This document shows positions 44,238-52,778 of a stretch of 64,000 nucleotides of DNA, piece by piece. Source of the stretch: Bombilactobacillus apium. GTDB taxonomy: Bacteria > Bacillota > Bacilli > Lactobacillales > Lactobacillaceae. Below the pieces are notes generated by a model. That model was not told the origin of the DNA. It saw only the letters and a list, made by a program, of their open reading frames with translations, and did no database searches. The stretch lies in the NCBI RefSeq assembly GCF_013385145.1, contig NZ_JABZEC010000002.1:124001-188000 (forward strand). Reading direction: 5' to 3'. The translations under genes and the position numbers were made by a program. How positions within the stretch are numbered: position 1 is the stretch's first letter; the number at the start of each line of letters is the position of its first letter.

Positions 44238-44638
44238 GAATATTTCTTGGCCACCACTTGAGCAACGAGTACATAATCTAATATTTTTTCAATCACTTAA
44301 CTTATGTGCTTATAATAATATCTAAATTATATATATCTAATTACATTAAATTAAATCATCTACCCCTGAATGGTATGATTTCAGTCATGACTGGTATTCT
44401 AAGTATGCTTAGTAAGTGATTTTACGTATCATCTAAAATAGACGTTATTTGTTACCATATGGTAAATACACCATTTCTTACGATCCCAAATTATTAGAAT
44501 ACTCATATAAATTAACTAGTTTCGCCGTTATGATCATACTGTTTTAAAAAATTAAAATAATTATTGATTTTATTTTTTAAAATAACATTTTATCAAGCAA
44601 TAGTCATAATACACTTATAAAAAATTTTAAAGATGATG
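44238..44638. other. AT-rich divergent intergenic region
   Basis: About 400 bp without a convincing gene apart from the upstream extension of the preceding frame. No clear LytTR direct repeats were found. Confidence 0.35.
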
Positions 44639-44644
44639 TATAAT
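44639..44644 (+). promoter_or_regulatory. -10 box of the Agr-like operon
   Basis: TATAAT, 9 nt before GTAGGGGGATG. No good -35 is seen, as is common for promoters activated by LytTR regulators. Confidence 0.45.
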
Positions 44645-44652
44645 AACTGTAG

Positions 44653-44814
44653 GGGGATGCAAAGATAATTAAAGGGGCAATAAACGTATAACACTATTTA
44701 TCGGAATTATATTTACTGCTATTAATATCAATGCAGGGTTGTTTCTAGGGGGCTTGGAACCTACCAATCCAAAGTTAAACAATCCCAAAAACAAAGATGT
44801 TCGATCTAACTTTT
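44653..44814 (+). pseudogene. Candidate AgrD-like signal-peptide precursor, decayed
   Basis: AGGGGG precedes ATG 44661 or so, but that frame ends after three codons. One frame over, KIIKGAINV is readable. In the next frame ITLFIGIIFTAININAGLFL is followed by GGLEPTNPKLNNPKNKDVRS and TAA at 44812-44814. A hydrophobic/amphipathic head followed by an E-P-x-x-P-K tail is the layout of AgrD precursors (typical tail EPEIPKELK). The Cys/Ser needed for the thiolactone ring is absent. The sensor gene ATG lies inside this frame with no ribosome site of its own, suggesting past translational coupling. Probably a degenerate signal gene. Confidence 0.4.
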
Positions 44815-46110
44815 AAATTATTATTTCTCTTCTTACAAGCATCAACTTTACTGTTGTTGTATTTTAATTTGACTCAAATTCGGATCTCTAAACTAGGGAT
44901 TATTCTCTTTCCAATTATTTTAATTGCTTCTTATTTGACTATGAGCTACTTCTTCTTCCTACCTTTACTAGCTTATTTCTATATTATTGGACAGAAATAC
45001 AGTTTCCTTAGGCTTCGACGGTTCTCTTGGTTTTACAGCGTCTATACCTTATTTTCTTATTCTATTTTTTCCTATTCTACGCAAACCTTATTTAACTTCT
45101 TTTTCCAAGATACAGTTCTTCGTTGTTACTCTGGAATTTTCAATTTAATAACTATCGTCTTAGCCCCACTTTGCTGCAATTATTTAATTTTGAAGCTTAT
45201 TGGACCAGACCTAGACTTTATGTCCCGACATTCTGAACACTTTGATAAAACTTTTTTCCTGAGTATCAACCTTCCCTTAACTTTCTTTTGTACAATTCAA
45301 ATTATTACCCACTGGGCCGAAAGTTTCTTAGTCTCCAAAAATAATCCTCTACGTATTTATATGCTAGTTTTATTTCTAATCCTGGTTATCGTGACAATTA
45401 AATACCTCCAGGATAGAATTAACTTGGTTAATAAGAAAAAAATTCAAAGTTTAAAAGATCAGCAGTTAATTGATTTAGAACATTACGTTAACCAGATCGA
45501 AAATACTTATGAGCAATTGCGATACTTTCAGCATGACTTCAAAAATATTCTGATTAGTCTCAATGAAAGTATCAAAACTAACGACATTAACCTCGTCCGG
45601 GAAAATTATCAGCATATTTTAAAATCACAAAACATCGTCCAAGATACCAACAAATCAGAACTGAATTTCCCTAAATTAAACAATATCAAAAATATGCTGA
45701 TCAAAAGTATTCTCTACGCTTATTTAGTTCAAGCTACGCAAAAACGGGTCCCTGTTACTTTAGAAGTCACAGAACCAATTGTGAATGAACCGATTGATAC
45801 TTTCGACTATGTCCGGCTTCTCTCCATCTTACTCGACAATGCCCTAGAAGAAGCCGAAAAATACCCAGATGGAGTAGTTCATCTTTGCTTTATTAAGAAT
45901 AACGACTTGACTGTCATTATCGAGAATACCTGCCATGAAAACTACAAGCAACTTCCTGAATTATTTAAAAAATCAATTTCCTCTAAGGGAAAACAGCGTG
46001 GCCTAGGTTTAGCCAGTGCTGAAATGATTTTAAATAAATACAAAAATATTTCCCTGGAAACTCAGGTAGCCGGACAAGTCTTTACTCAAAAAATGATAAT
46101 GAAGTGGTAA
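44797..46110 (+). CDS. AgrC-like (HPK10) sensor histidine kinase
   Basis: A 437-residue kinase. Six to seven membrane segments fill residues 1-205. A coiled-coil linker (about 210-240) leads to the phosphoacceptor His246 in RYFQHDFKNILISLNESIK. The GHKL ATPase domain has the N-box LSILLDNALEEAEKYPDG and a G-box KGKQRGLGLASAEM. The family senses processed peptide pheromones at the outer membrane face. Its partner regulator starts 4 nt later. AgrB protease is not in the window. Confidence 0.88.
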   Translation: MFDLTFKLLFLFLQASTLLLLYFNLTQIRISKLGIILFPIILIASYLTMSYFFFLPLLAYFYIIGQKYSFLRLRRFSWFYSVYTLFSYSIFSYSTQTLFNFFFQDTVLRCYSGIFNLITIVLAPLCCNYLILKLIGPDLDFMSRHSEHFDKTFFLSINLPLTFFCTIQIITHWAESFLVSKNNPLRIYMLVLFLILVIVTIKYLQDRINLVNKKKIQSLKDQQLIDLEHYVNQIENTYEQLRYFQHDFKNILISLNESIKTNDINLVRENYQHILKSQNIVQDTNKSELNFPKLNNIKNMLIKSILYAYLVQATQKRVPVTLEVTEPIVNEPIDTFDYVRLLSILLDNALEEAEKYPDGVVHLCFIKNNDLTVIIENTCHENYKQLPELFKKSISSKGKQRGLGLASAEMILNKYKNISLETQVAGQVFTQKMIMKW

Positions 46111-46114
46111 TTAA

Positions 46115-46852
46115 ATGAATGTTTATATTTTAGAAGACGATCTTTTTCAACGTCAAAAACTAGCAACTACCGTTAACCAAATCATCACCGAAAACAAATG
46201 GCCTCTGACCAAAGTTTCTCAGACCAGCAAACCTCAAGAAATTCTTACCCAAATAAGCAACGGATCTACATATAATTTGTATCTTCTAGATATTCAAATT
46301 AAGAATAATTCCAAAAGTGGTCTCGAACTGGCACAAAAAATTCGCAGCCAAGATGAAATGGGGATTATTGTCTTTGTTACTACCCATTCCGAATTCGCCG
46401 CTAGAACTTACGCCTATAAAGTTTCTGCTTTTGATTTCATTGATAAAACTTGGTCTCCAGCAATAATTAGTGATCATCTCACTGATGCTCTCAATAGCTT
46501 ATACAAAAAAACACTTCAGCGAGAAAACAAGGCTGAAATGTTTAATTTCCAAAACCAAAATTCGAATTTTCGAGTTCCTTTTAACGATATTCTTTATTTT
46601 GAAACCACCAGTATCTCCCATAAACTAAAGCTAATTTGTAAAGATCGAGTTATCTCTTTCTATGCATCGATGAAATCAATTGTTGATTTAGATGACCGTT
46701 TTGTTCAATGCCACCGCTCCTATATCATCAATTTAGCTAATGTTACCCAAATTGACCGCCGGAAAAACTTAGTCTTCTTTTCCAAGAATCAGCATTGCCT
46801 CATTACTCGGCGTAAAATTAAATCAGTTTTAGAGCAACTCCAACAATTGTAA
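46115..46852 (+). CDS. LytTR-family response regulator (AgrA-like)
   Basis: A 245-residue regulator. The REC domain (1-120) has VYILEDD, phosphorylatable Asp59 in YLLDIQI, the Thr in IIVFVTTHSE and Lys in IDKTWSP. The LytTR DNA-binding domain (about 145-243) includes FNDILYFETTSISHKLKLIC, QCHRSYIINLANVTQIDRRK and CLITRRKIKSVLEQL. It probably activates its own operon and the divergent ABC genes in response to the sensor kinase. Confidence 0.9.
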   Translation: MNVYILEDDLFQRQKLATTVNQIITENKWPLTKVSQTSKPQEILTQISNGSTYNLYLLDIQIKNNSKSGLELAQKIRSQDEMGIIVFVTTHSEFAARTYAYKVSAFDFIDKTWSPAIISDHLTDALNSLYKKTLQRENKAEMFNFQNQNSNFRVPFNDILYFETTSISHKLKLICKDRVISFYASMKSIVDLDDRFVQCHRSYIINLANVTQIDRRKNLVFFSKNQHCLITRRKIKSVLEQLQQL

Positions 46853-47053
46853 GAAAAAGGGTGATTTCAGAGACGCAAAAAAGAGTCTGCAACATAAGCC
46901 TCTATTTAAAAATAATAAAAAAACTGAACGTCCAACACCTGCTCAGTTAATAACCCCCCGATATGTATAATTATTATAATATGAATCAAATGATCTTAAG
47001 CTAGGCGCAAGACAAGACTGATGTAGCACCTGTTGCATAGTTTTAGCCCCTTT

Positions 47054-47089
47054 AAGTACAAATTAAAGTACAATATTAAGTACCAAGAG
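47054..47089 (+). repeat. Three 12-bp direct repeats (AAGTAC units), probable operator
   Basis: AAGTACAAATTA, AAGTACAATATT and AAGTACCAAGAG follow without a gap; GTAC cores begin at 47056, 47068 and 47080. They lie 10-45 nt ahead of the antitoxin start, where Phd/YefM-type antitoxins autoregulate. Confidence 0.5.
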
Positions 47090-47098
47090 AGGGTGGTA

Positions 47099-47361
47099 AT
47101 GACATCAACACTAATACAAAGTGACTCTCGCGCTAACCTAAATAAATATTTAGATCAAGTTAATGACGAAGACGAAACTATTTATATTGCACGTTCAAAT
47201 AATCGAGCAGTGGCCGTCGTTTCACAAGAAAAATGGCCTAGTTAGAAAAAGCATTAAAAGCGAAAGAAGGCTCATTAGAATATGCAATTGTACGTGATCA
47301 ATTAATTAAACGACATGTTTTACCGGACGATGAAATTGTAGAATCAAACGATGATTATTGA
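47099..47361 (+). pseudogene. Phd/YefM-family antitoxin, frameshifted; no toxin gene follows
   Basis: From ATG 47099 (GAGGGTGG upstream) the frame reads MTSTLIQSDSRANLNKYLDQ, then YIARSNNRAVAVVSQEKWPS and TAG near codon 48. In another frame the sequence resumes LEKALKAKEGSLEYAIVRDQ and ends ILPDDEIVESNDDY-like at 47361. One single-base shift therefore splits the DNA-binding part from the toxin-neutralising part. The product would be about 86 residues. A YoeB/RelE toxin gene is expected next but the following bases hold only a terminator. Confidence 0.65.
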
Positions 47362-47377
47362 GGTCAATTTAAGACAT

Positions 47378-47413
47378 AAAAAAAACTCGTTAAAATTATC
47401 TAGCGAGTTTTTT
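47378..47413. terminator. Bidirectional rho-independent terminator
   Basis: AAAAAACTCG / CGAGTTTTTT stem with a 14-nt loop between convergent genes. Confidence 0.8.
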
Positions 47414-47436
47414 GCTGAGCAAATTCCGATTTAAGA

Positions 47437-48282
47437 TTAGTTTTGTGCTAATTGACCGTTCAAAGATTTAAATTTTTCCGTCTGCTCTTGAATACTCTTT
47501 TCGGTAGCCAAACGTTCAATACTGGAAGCTCCAAAGAAACCATCTAATCCTTGAACATGATTAATGACATATTGGGCATCTTGCGGTTCGGCAATTGGTC
47601 CCCCATGACAAATCACCATCACTTCTGGATTAACTGCCCGACCCGCATCAAGAATCGCTTGGACTTTAGCGACACTTTCATCCAAGGTCAAGGCTGTCTG
47701 AGCCCCAATGGCCCCTTTCGTGGTCAAGCCCATATGGGCGACTAAAATATCCGCACCGACTTGAGCCATCTTTTGGGCTTGTTCTGGGTCAAAAACATAG
47801 GGAGTCGTCAACATATCCAATTGATGGGCTTCTTTGATCATTTCTACTTCTAGATCATACCCCATCCCGGTTTCTTCCAAATTTTGCCGGAAAGTACCAT
47901 CAATTAACCCTACCGTAGGGAAATTTTGGACACCATTAAAACCTTGATTCTTTAACCCTTGCAGATAAATCGGCATGACCCGAAAAGGATCAGTTCCACA
48001 AACTCCCGCTAAAACCGGCGTATGTTGAACTACGGGAATTACTTCATGCCCCATCTCTTCCACGATCTGATTAGCATCACCGTAAGACAACAAGCCAGCC
48101 AAAGAACCTCTCCCAGCCATCCGGTAGCGACCAGAATTATAAATGATCAGCATGTCGGCTCCCCCGGCCTCACTACTCTTGGCCGTGATTCCGGTGCCCG
48201 CTCCAACACCAACTAAATATCCTCCATTTTGACGAATAGTCCGAAAATCAGCTAAAATCTCCTGGCGTGTTCTCTGATCCAT
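47437..48282 (-). CDS. Phosphoenolpyruvate-hydrolase-like TIM-barrel protein
   Basis: A 281-residue TIM-barrel protein (PEP hydrolase family, COG5564-type). Features are [20 protein letters not shown] near the start, [40 protein letters not shown] and [20 protein letters not shown], then [20 protein letters not shown]. Together with the UPF0261 (Tm-1-like) gene 5 nt upstream it forms a conserved two-gene unit of unknown pathway. The plant Tm-1 resistance protein is a fusion of these two domains. The chemical reaction is unproven. Confidence 0.85.
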   Translation of the reverse strand: MDQRTRQEILADFRTIRQNGGYLVGVGAGTGITAKSSEAGGADMLIIYNSGRYRMAGRGSLAGLLSYGDANQIVEEMGHEVIPVVQHTPVLAGVCGTDPFRVMPIYLQGLKNQGFNGVQNFPTVGLIDGTFRQNLEETGMGYDLEVEMIKEAHQLDMLTTPYVFDPEQAQKMAQVGADILVAHMGLTTKGAIGAQTALTLDESVAKVQAILDAGRAVNPEVMVICHGGPIAEPQDAQYVINHVQGLDGFFGASSIERLATEKSIQEQTEKFKSLNGQLAQN

Positions 48283-48287
48283 GATTA

Positions 48288-49505
48288 TTAATTTCCTTTC
48301 TCTGTGATTAATTTCAATAATTCAACTACACATTCTTGGGCAAATTCAGGGGCATTAATATTACAATCTATTTCTCGAATCTTAATTAGTTCGTTTTGAA
48401 TATTTTGTTTAAATTCTGTAACAAAGGCTTGATCGGCTTGGGGGTTAGCAAAAGGTTGTCCCGGTCCACTAATTTCTGAAAAGCCTTGACTAGGAATCAA
48501 GACGGTCAAAGGAACTTGGGTCGCATTTAATTTCGTGGCCACAATTTGCCCCAACTGGCGATTTTCAGCCACCGTCGTCCGTATTAAGGTAACTGCCGGA
48601 TTATGTTGTAAAAACTGGCGGCCTTGGAATCGCTCCGTAACCGTTTCTCGGGGACCAAAATTGACCATATCCAAGGCTCCTGGAACCACAACCTCAGGAA
48701 TTTTTTGGGCAATCGCCGCTTCTAAACGATGCGGTCCAGCACTCAAAACCCCACCAACTAACTCATCAGCTAATTCTGTCAGGGTTAGATCAAGGACTCC
48801 AGCAAAATAATTTTGCTGGATTAAACTTTCTAAAGTTCTGCCACCGACACCAGTAGCATGAAAGACCAAAGAAGTATAACCCTTTTGATCAAATAACTGC
48901 TGCGCTTGGTCAACTGCCGGAGTCGTGACCCCGAACATTGTCGTTCCAATTAAGGGTCTTTGAGCGGTCGAAACTTCTGAATGGGAATTAACCATTCCCG
49001 AAACCGCTGCGGCCGAATTATCAAAAATAGTTTGCGAAATTTGATTCAAACCGGCAACATCGACGATCGAGGGAAACATCACAATATCACTAGTTCCCAC
49101 GTAAATCCGAGTATCTCCCGAAGCAACAGTGGACACCATAACTTTGGGCACACCTAAAGGTAAAGCCTGAAGGGCCGGAGTTACCAAAGACGTTCCTCCA
49201 CTACCGCCTAAAGAAATTACTCCCGCAAACTTTTGGGCTTGATATAGTTGTGGTAATAAGACGGTTAAACTCTGGCCCAAGATGGCATTGACTTCTCCGC
49301 GATGATAATTAGTTCGCAAATCAGTCAAGGAAATTCCGGTAATTTTCGCTAAATCAGCTGGCGAAACTGCTGTTTGAAAATCTGATGCAAAGACTCCAAC
49401 ATTGATTGTCAAAACCTGATTACCTAACCGTTCCAAAACTTTTTGAACGTAGGTTAACTCTTTTCCTTTGGTATCAAAAGTTCCGACAAGAGCAATTTTT
49501 CCCAT
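48288..49505 (-). CDS. Tm-1-like ATP-binding protein (UPF0261)
   Basis: A 405-residue UPF0261 protein. It starts [20 protein letters not shown] (nucleotide-binding), contains [20 protein letters not shown] and [20 protein letters not shown], and ends with conserved [20 protein letters not shown]. The family binds ATP and is homologous to the N-terminal domain of tomato Tm-1; the bacterial role is unknown. Start preceded by GGAGG, and a palindrome that resembles a cre site lies about 45 nt upstream. Confidence 0.88.
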   Translation of the reverse strand: MGKIALVGTFDTKGKELTYVQKVLERLGNQVLTINVGVFASDFQTAVSPADLAKITGISLTDLRTNYHRGEVNAILGQSLTVLLPQLYQAQKFAGVISLGGSGGTSLVTPALQALPLGVPKVMVSTVASGDTRIYVGTSDIVMFPSIVDVAGLNQISQTIFDNSAAAVSGMVNSHSEVSTAQRPLIGTTMFGVTTPAVDQAQQLFDQKGYTSLVFHATGVGGRTLESLIQQNYFAGVLDLTLTELADELVGGVLSAGPHRLEAAIAQKIPEVVVPGALDMVNFGPRETVTERFQGRQFLQHNPAVTLIRTTVAENRQLGQIVATKLNATQVPLTVLIPSQGFSEISGPGQPFANPQADQAFVTEFKQNIQNELIKIREIDCNINAPEFAQECVVELLKLITEKGN

Positions 49506-49550
49506 CTAATTCCTCCAATCCTAAACTGGGGTACACCGTTAGCATAATTC

Positions 49551-49562
49551 GGAAACGTTTCC
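49551..49562. promoter_or_regulatory. Palindromic operator (cre-like) of the Tm-1/TIM-barrel operon
   Basis: GGAAACGTTTCC is a perfect 12-bp palindrome and a near match to cre. On the minus strand it sits between a possible -35 (TGTAAC) and TATGCT (-10). Either CcpA or the upstream AraC-type regulator could bind. Confidence 0.55.
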
Positions 49563-49588
49563 AGTTACAGGTGGAATTATAAGCAAGT

Positions 49589-50771
49589 TTAGTCTTTAGA
49601 TAAGATTCGCTGGTTTTTATAATTTTGGGGTGATAATAACAGGCGCTTTTTAAAGATTTTTTGAAATTGCGCATAGTCAGAATAGCCGACTGCCGCAGCA
49701 ATCGTATTTAAAGGTTGGTTCGTTGTGGTCATCAATTCTAGAGCCTGATTGAGGCGAAAAGTAATTAAGTATTCGGTAAAGGAAAAGGCCGTTTGCGCTT
49801 TAAAAATTTTACTCAAATAAGGCGCTGATAAGTGTAAATGGACCGCTAAATCTTGGAGACGAATACTTTCGGCATAATGTTCTTGAATAAAAGACTCCAC
49901 AAATTTAACTGGATCATAATAATTTTTCACAGACTTAGTTGTTGATTCAGTTGCCGTTTGCGGCGAATTTTTAAAAACTCGAATTTGTTCTCCTAGTGAC
50001 TGTTCCGGAATAATTCTTTCTAGGGCTGACCCGCCAATAAAACCATCAACTCCCGCCACTTGTTGATAAACAAATTGAACTTCAGCGGCAGTAGTTAAAA
50101 TTCCGCCGTAGATCATCACGAAACTAGTTGCTTTCTTTTCTTTTAAAGCCTGTACGATATCTTGAATTAATTGCACTATTTCGCGCAAAGTCTGCAACTG
50201 GCTAGCTCCGTGCCGACCACCGCTGGTTAAACCTAAGTGAATACAAATAATATCGACGGGAATCGCCTGGGCTTGCAAGGCTTCGGTCACATTGGTGACA
50301 AAAGCCACCGTAAATAGGCCCTGATGGTGAGCCGCGCGCAGAAAAGCAATTTCTTGGCTGAAATTAATCTGAGCCGCAGTTAGGGCCTCACGAAACTGGC
50401 CGTCAATCAAACTGATTGTCGGATAATTAACTACCCCATAAATCCCGTAACTTTGAATGAAATGAAACAATTCTTGCCAATTTAAGAAGGGATCAGTGAA
50501 TTCCCAAAATAAGGGGTACTTTGGGCGTCAAGGGAAGAAGCTCTTCTTTGGCAATTGCGGCAATCTGGTGATTAGCATTGGTAAAAGGTAAATAGCCCCC
50601 TAGAGAAGAACGGCCCATCTGGCGAAATTTACCTGAATTCAATAATAAAATTAGATCAATTCCCGCAGTCATGGCGGCGCTCAAATTCATTCCAGTGGCC
50701 GTACTTAAACCCAACAAGTGCTTTCCTAAAAAACGTTGATGTTGTAATTTCGCTAGCAATTCCGTTGCCAT
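49589..50771 (-). pseudogene. TIM-barrel/AraC fusion regulator, one frameshift
   Basis: Two frames encode one protein of about 393 residues. The N-terminal 285 residues are a PEP-hydrolase-like TIM barrel (LLGLSTATGMNLSAAMTAGI, then SGKFRQMGRSSLGGYLPF; later HLGLTSGGRHGASQLQTLRE) paralogous to the gene at 47437-48282. The C-terminal 100 residues are an AraC-type double HTH (FIQEHYAESIRLQDLAVHLH, then LNTIAAAVGYSDYAQFQKIF). One extra T in GGGAATTCACTGATCC near 50487 breaks the frame at the GITDPF motif (GTDPF in the paralogue). The fusion suggests a regulator that senses the substrate of the enzyme operon it precedes. The shift may be real or an error. Confidence 0.75.
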
Positions 50772-51112
50772 TTCTTCAACTCCTCTAGAAATTTTCCGAC
50801 ACCTTCCCTCCCAGAGAAAGCGCCTAAACTACGAGGTAAGCTTTCTCTTTTAAATTACCACAGAAATCGGTTTCCGCGGTAAGAAAGCCGAAATTCCGGC
50901 CCTTTTCTAGAAATTAAGCCCCTGTTAGGAAGACAAATTGTCCCTAACTCGACTTGCAAAAGGTGCTATCCTAAAACTTAAAGGGCCAATTAGAATATCA
51001 TTAGCTAATTAAACGGGGATGAAGTGTTCAACTTTCAGACCTATTTTTTCTTTTTTCTTTGGTCTTCTAGCAATTCCTAGACGCTTTTAGAATACAAGTT
51101 GAAGGTGATAAC
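50772..51112. other. Divergent intergenic region with an inverted repeat
   Basis: AGAGAAAGC (50813-50821) and GCTTTCTCT (50840-50848) form a 9-bp inverted repeat about 45-75 nt from the TIM-barrel/AraC start; it may be an operator. Promoter boxes are not convincing. Nothing else was recognised. Confidence 0.35.
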
Positions 51113-52611
51113 TTGAATGCAAAACAACTGCCCAGCAACCAAATCCGAAAATATCAAATTCTAGCCCGCCTGCTTCAGGGTGAACATTTGAGCTACCAAC
51201 GCCTAGCCACGGACTACTACGTCGGTCGGAGTAGTATTGCTCATGATATCGTCTTCATCAAGTCCGAATTGGCCCAAGATCAACTTTCTTTGACTTACGA
51301 TAATTCCGGTACTTACTTGGCCGGAGAAGAATTAGAAACGCAAAAGATTATTAACCGCATCGTGATGAAAATCCTAGCTCATCCTCCGCTGCAAAGTCTT
51401 CTAACTTGGTATCTTGATCCAAAGTTATTGCAAAAAGTGCGGGCAATTCTGAGCAAGAAAATTAAGACTTGGGACTTAGAGGTTCCGGAAAATCTTTTGA
51501 ACGATTTGATTATTTCCACTGCAATTTTGCTCGATCGCGGGCAGCAAGGTTATCCCCTCGATTTACCAACTGGTGCTCCTACCACTTCCTCACTCACAAA
51601 TTGAGACAAATATCCTCTAGTTTATGAACTATTACTCAGTTTGCAGGAAGAAAAATCTATCACTTTAGCACCACTGAACTCCAATATTTAACTTATTTAG
51701 TTATTGGCAATGGTGGAGAATTTTTTATGCCGCGGGCCAAAATTCCGGCAACTTTTCAAATTAAAGTGAAAAAACTTATTGCGACCATTAGTCGCAGTCT
51801 TCAAGTCGATCTGACCCCTGATCAACAGCTCGCTAACGATTTATTGCTTCATCTCTACCAGACGGTCTGTCGCCTGCAGGCCAAAACTACGGTGATTAAC
51901 CCTCTGCTGACCGAAATCAAAAATCATTATCCCCAAAGCTGCGGTTGTGTTTGGTACGCCTTGCGCGAATTTGGTCAGGCCAACTACCTCAAGATTGCTG
52001 ATGACGAAATTGCCTTTGTTACGCTCCACTTTCAAGCGGCTCTCGAGCGCCAACAACCGCAAAAAAAGATTCTATTTGTCTGTCCCCATGGCGTTGGCAC
52101 CAGTTCCTTAATTCAAGCCCAGCTGCAACACCTGCTTCCACGAGATTTAAAAATCCAGATCATTTCGCAAGCCAATCTGGCGCAACAGGATTTAACCGCG
52201 GTTATTTTAATTATTTCAACCGTTAAACTCCCAGTACAGGCGGTTCCCGTGGCCCAAAGCAAAGGTGTCCAAATCATTGGCCTGACTAACGTCAGCTATT
52301 CTCAAGCCGTAGCGAGTCGTCATGCTTCTGGAAAACGTTTATTTGAAATTGCTGATTTGGTTTTGGATAATCATGGTTCCATCGGCGACGCTGCTTGTCA
52401 GCTACAAGGAGCCCCGCAAAAAGTGGGTCCGACTTCGACCGTCATTGGTGCCGCAATCTTGAACAACATTGTGGTCGAAGCCTGCCAAAGACTGGTCCAA
52501 AGAAGCGATGGTGATGCTCCTGTCTTTTACTCCACTAATCTAGATGGCGGTGATGCGCAAAACCAGCATCTAATGCAGGAATATCAAGGTATGATTCATT
52601 ATCGCTTTTAA
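51113..52611 (+). pseudogene. Chimeric remnant: PRD/EIIB regulator fused to a UPF0309 sugar-isomerase C-terminus
   Basis: From TTG 51113 (GAAGGTGA upstream) an HTH region (YQRLATDYYVGRSSIAHDIV) and PRD sequence run to TGA at 51602-51604. After one more shift near 51690 the frame resumes ELQYLTYLVIGNGGEFFMPR. It holds a second PRD (EIAFVTLHFQAALERQQ) and an EIIB-GatB-like loop (KKILFVCPHGVGTSSLIQAQ). At about 52235 it changes without a stop to a UPF0309 SIS isomerase end: NVSYSQAVASRHASGKRLFE and GPTSTVIGAAILNNIVVEA, then STNLDGGDAQNQHLM. The junction joins a PTS-controlled regulator to half of an isomerase, the scar of a deletion that removed the genes between. Confidence 0.8.
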
Positions 52612-52670
52612 GAATTTCGGCGAAGATCTAGTGGAGAAGACCTAGTGGCGAAACTTGAATAATATAAACA

Positions 52671-52727
52671 AAAAAACTCCTGCTTGAGAAGACAAGAAAG
52701 ACTTGCCTGCTTAGGAAGGAGTTTTTG
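52671..52727 (+). terminator. Terminator after the chimeric regulator remnant
   Basis: AAAAACTCCT / AGGAGTTTTT outer stem with an imperfect inner stem, 50 nt before the CRISPR array. Confidence 0.6.
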
Positions 52728-52778
52728 GATGGATTAAGTGTCGCTTATGCGAGAATATGACCGTGCAAATGACCTTTA

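Noticed and set aside
43734-44300. Firm call of a ThiF/E1-like biosynthetic enzyme
   Set aside because: Only a CxxC and a loose helical pattern support it; the N-terminal nucleotide-binding motif is not present, so it is left as unrecognised.
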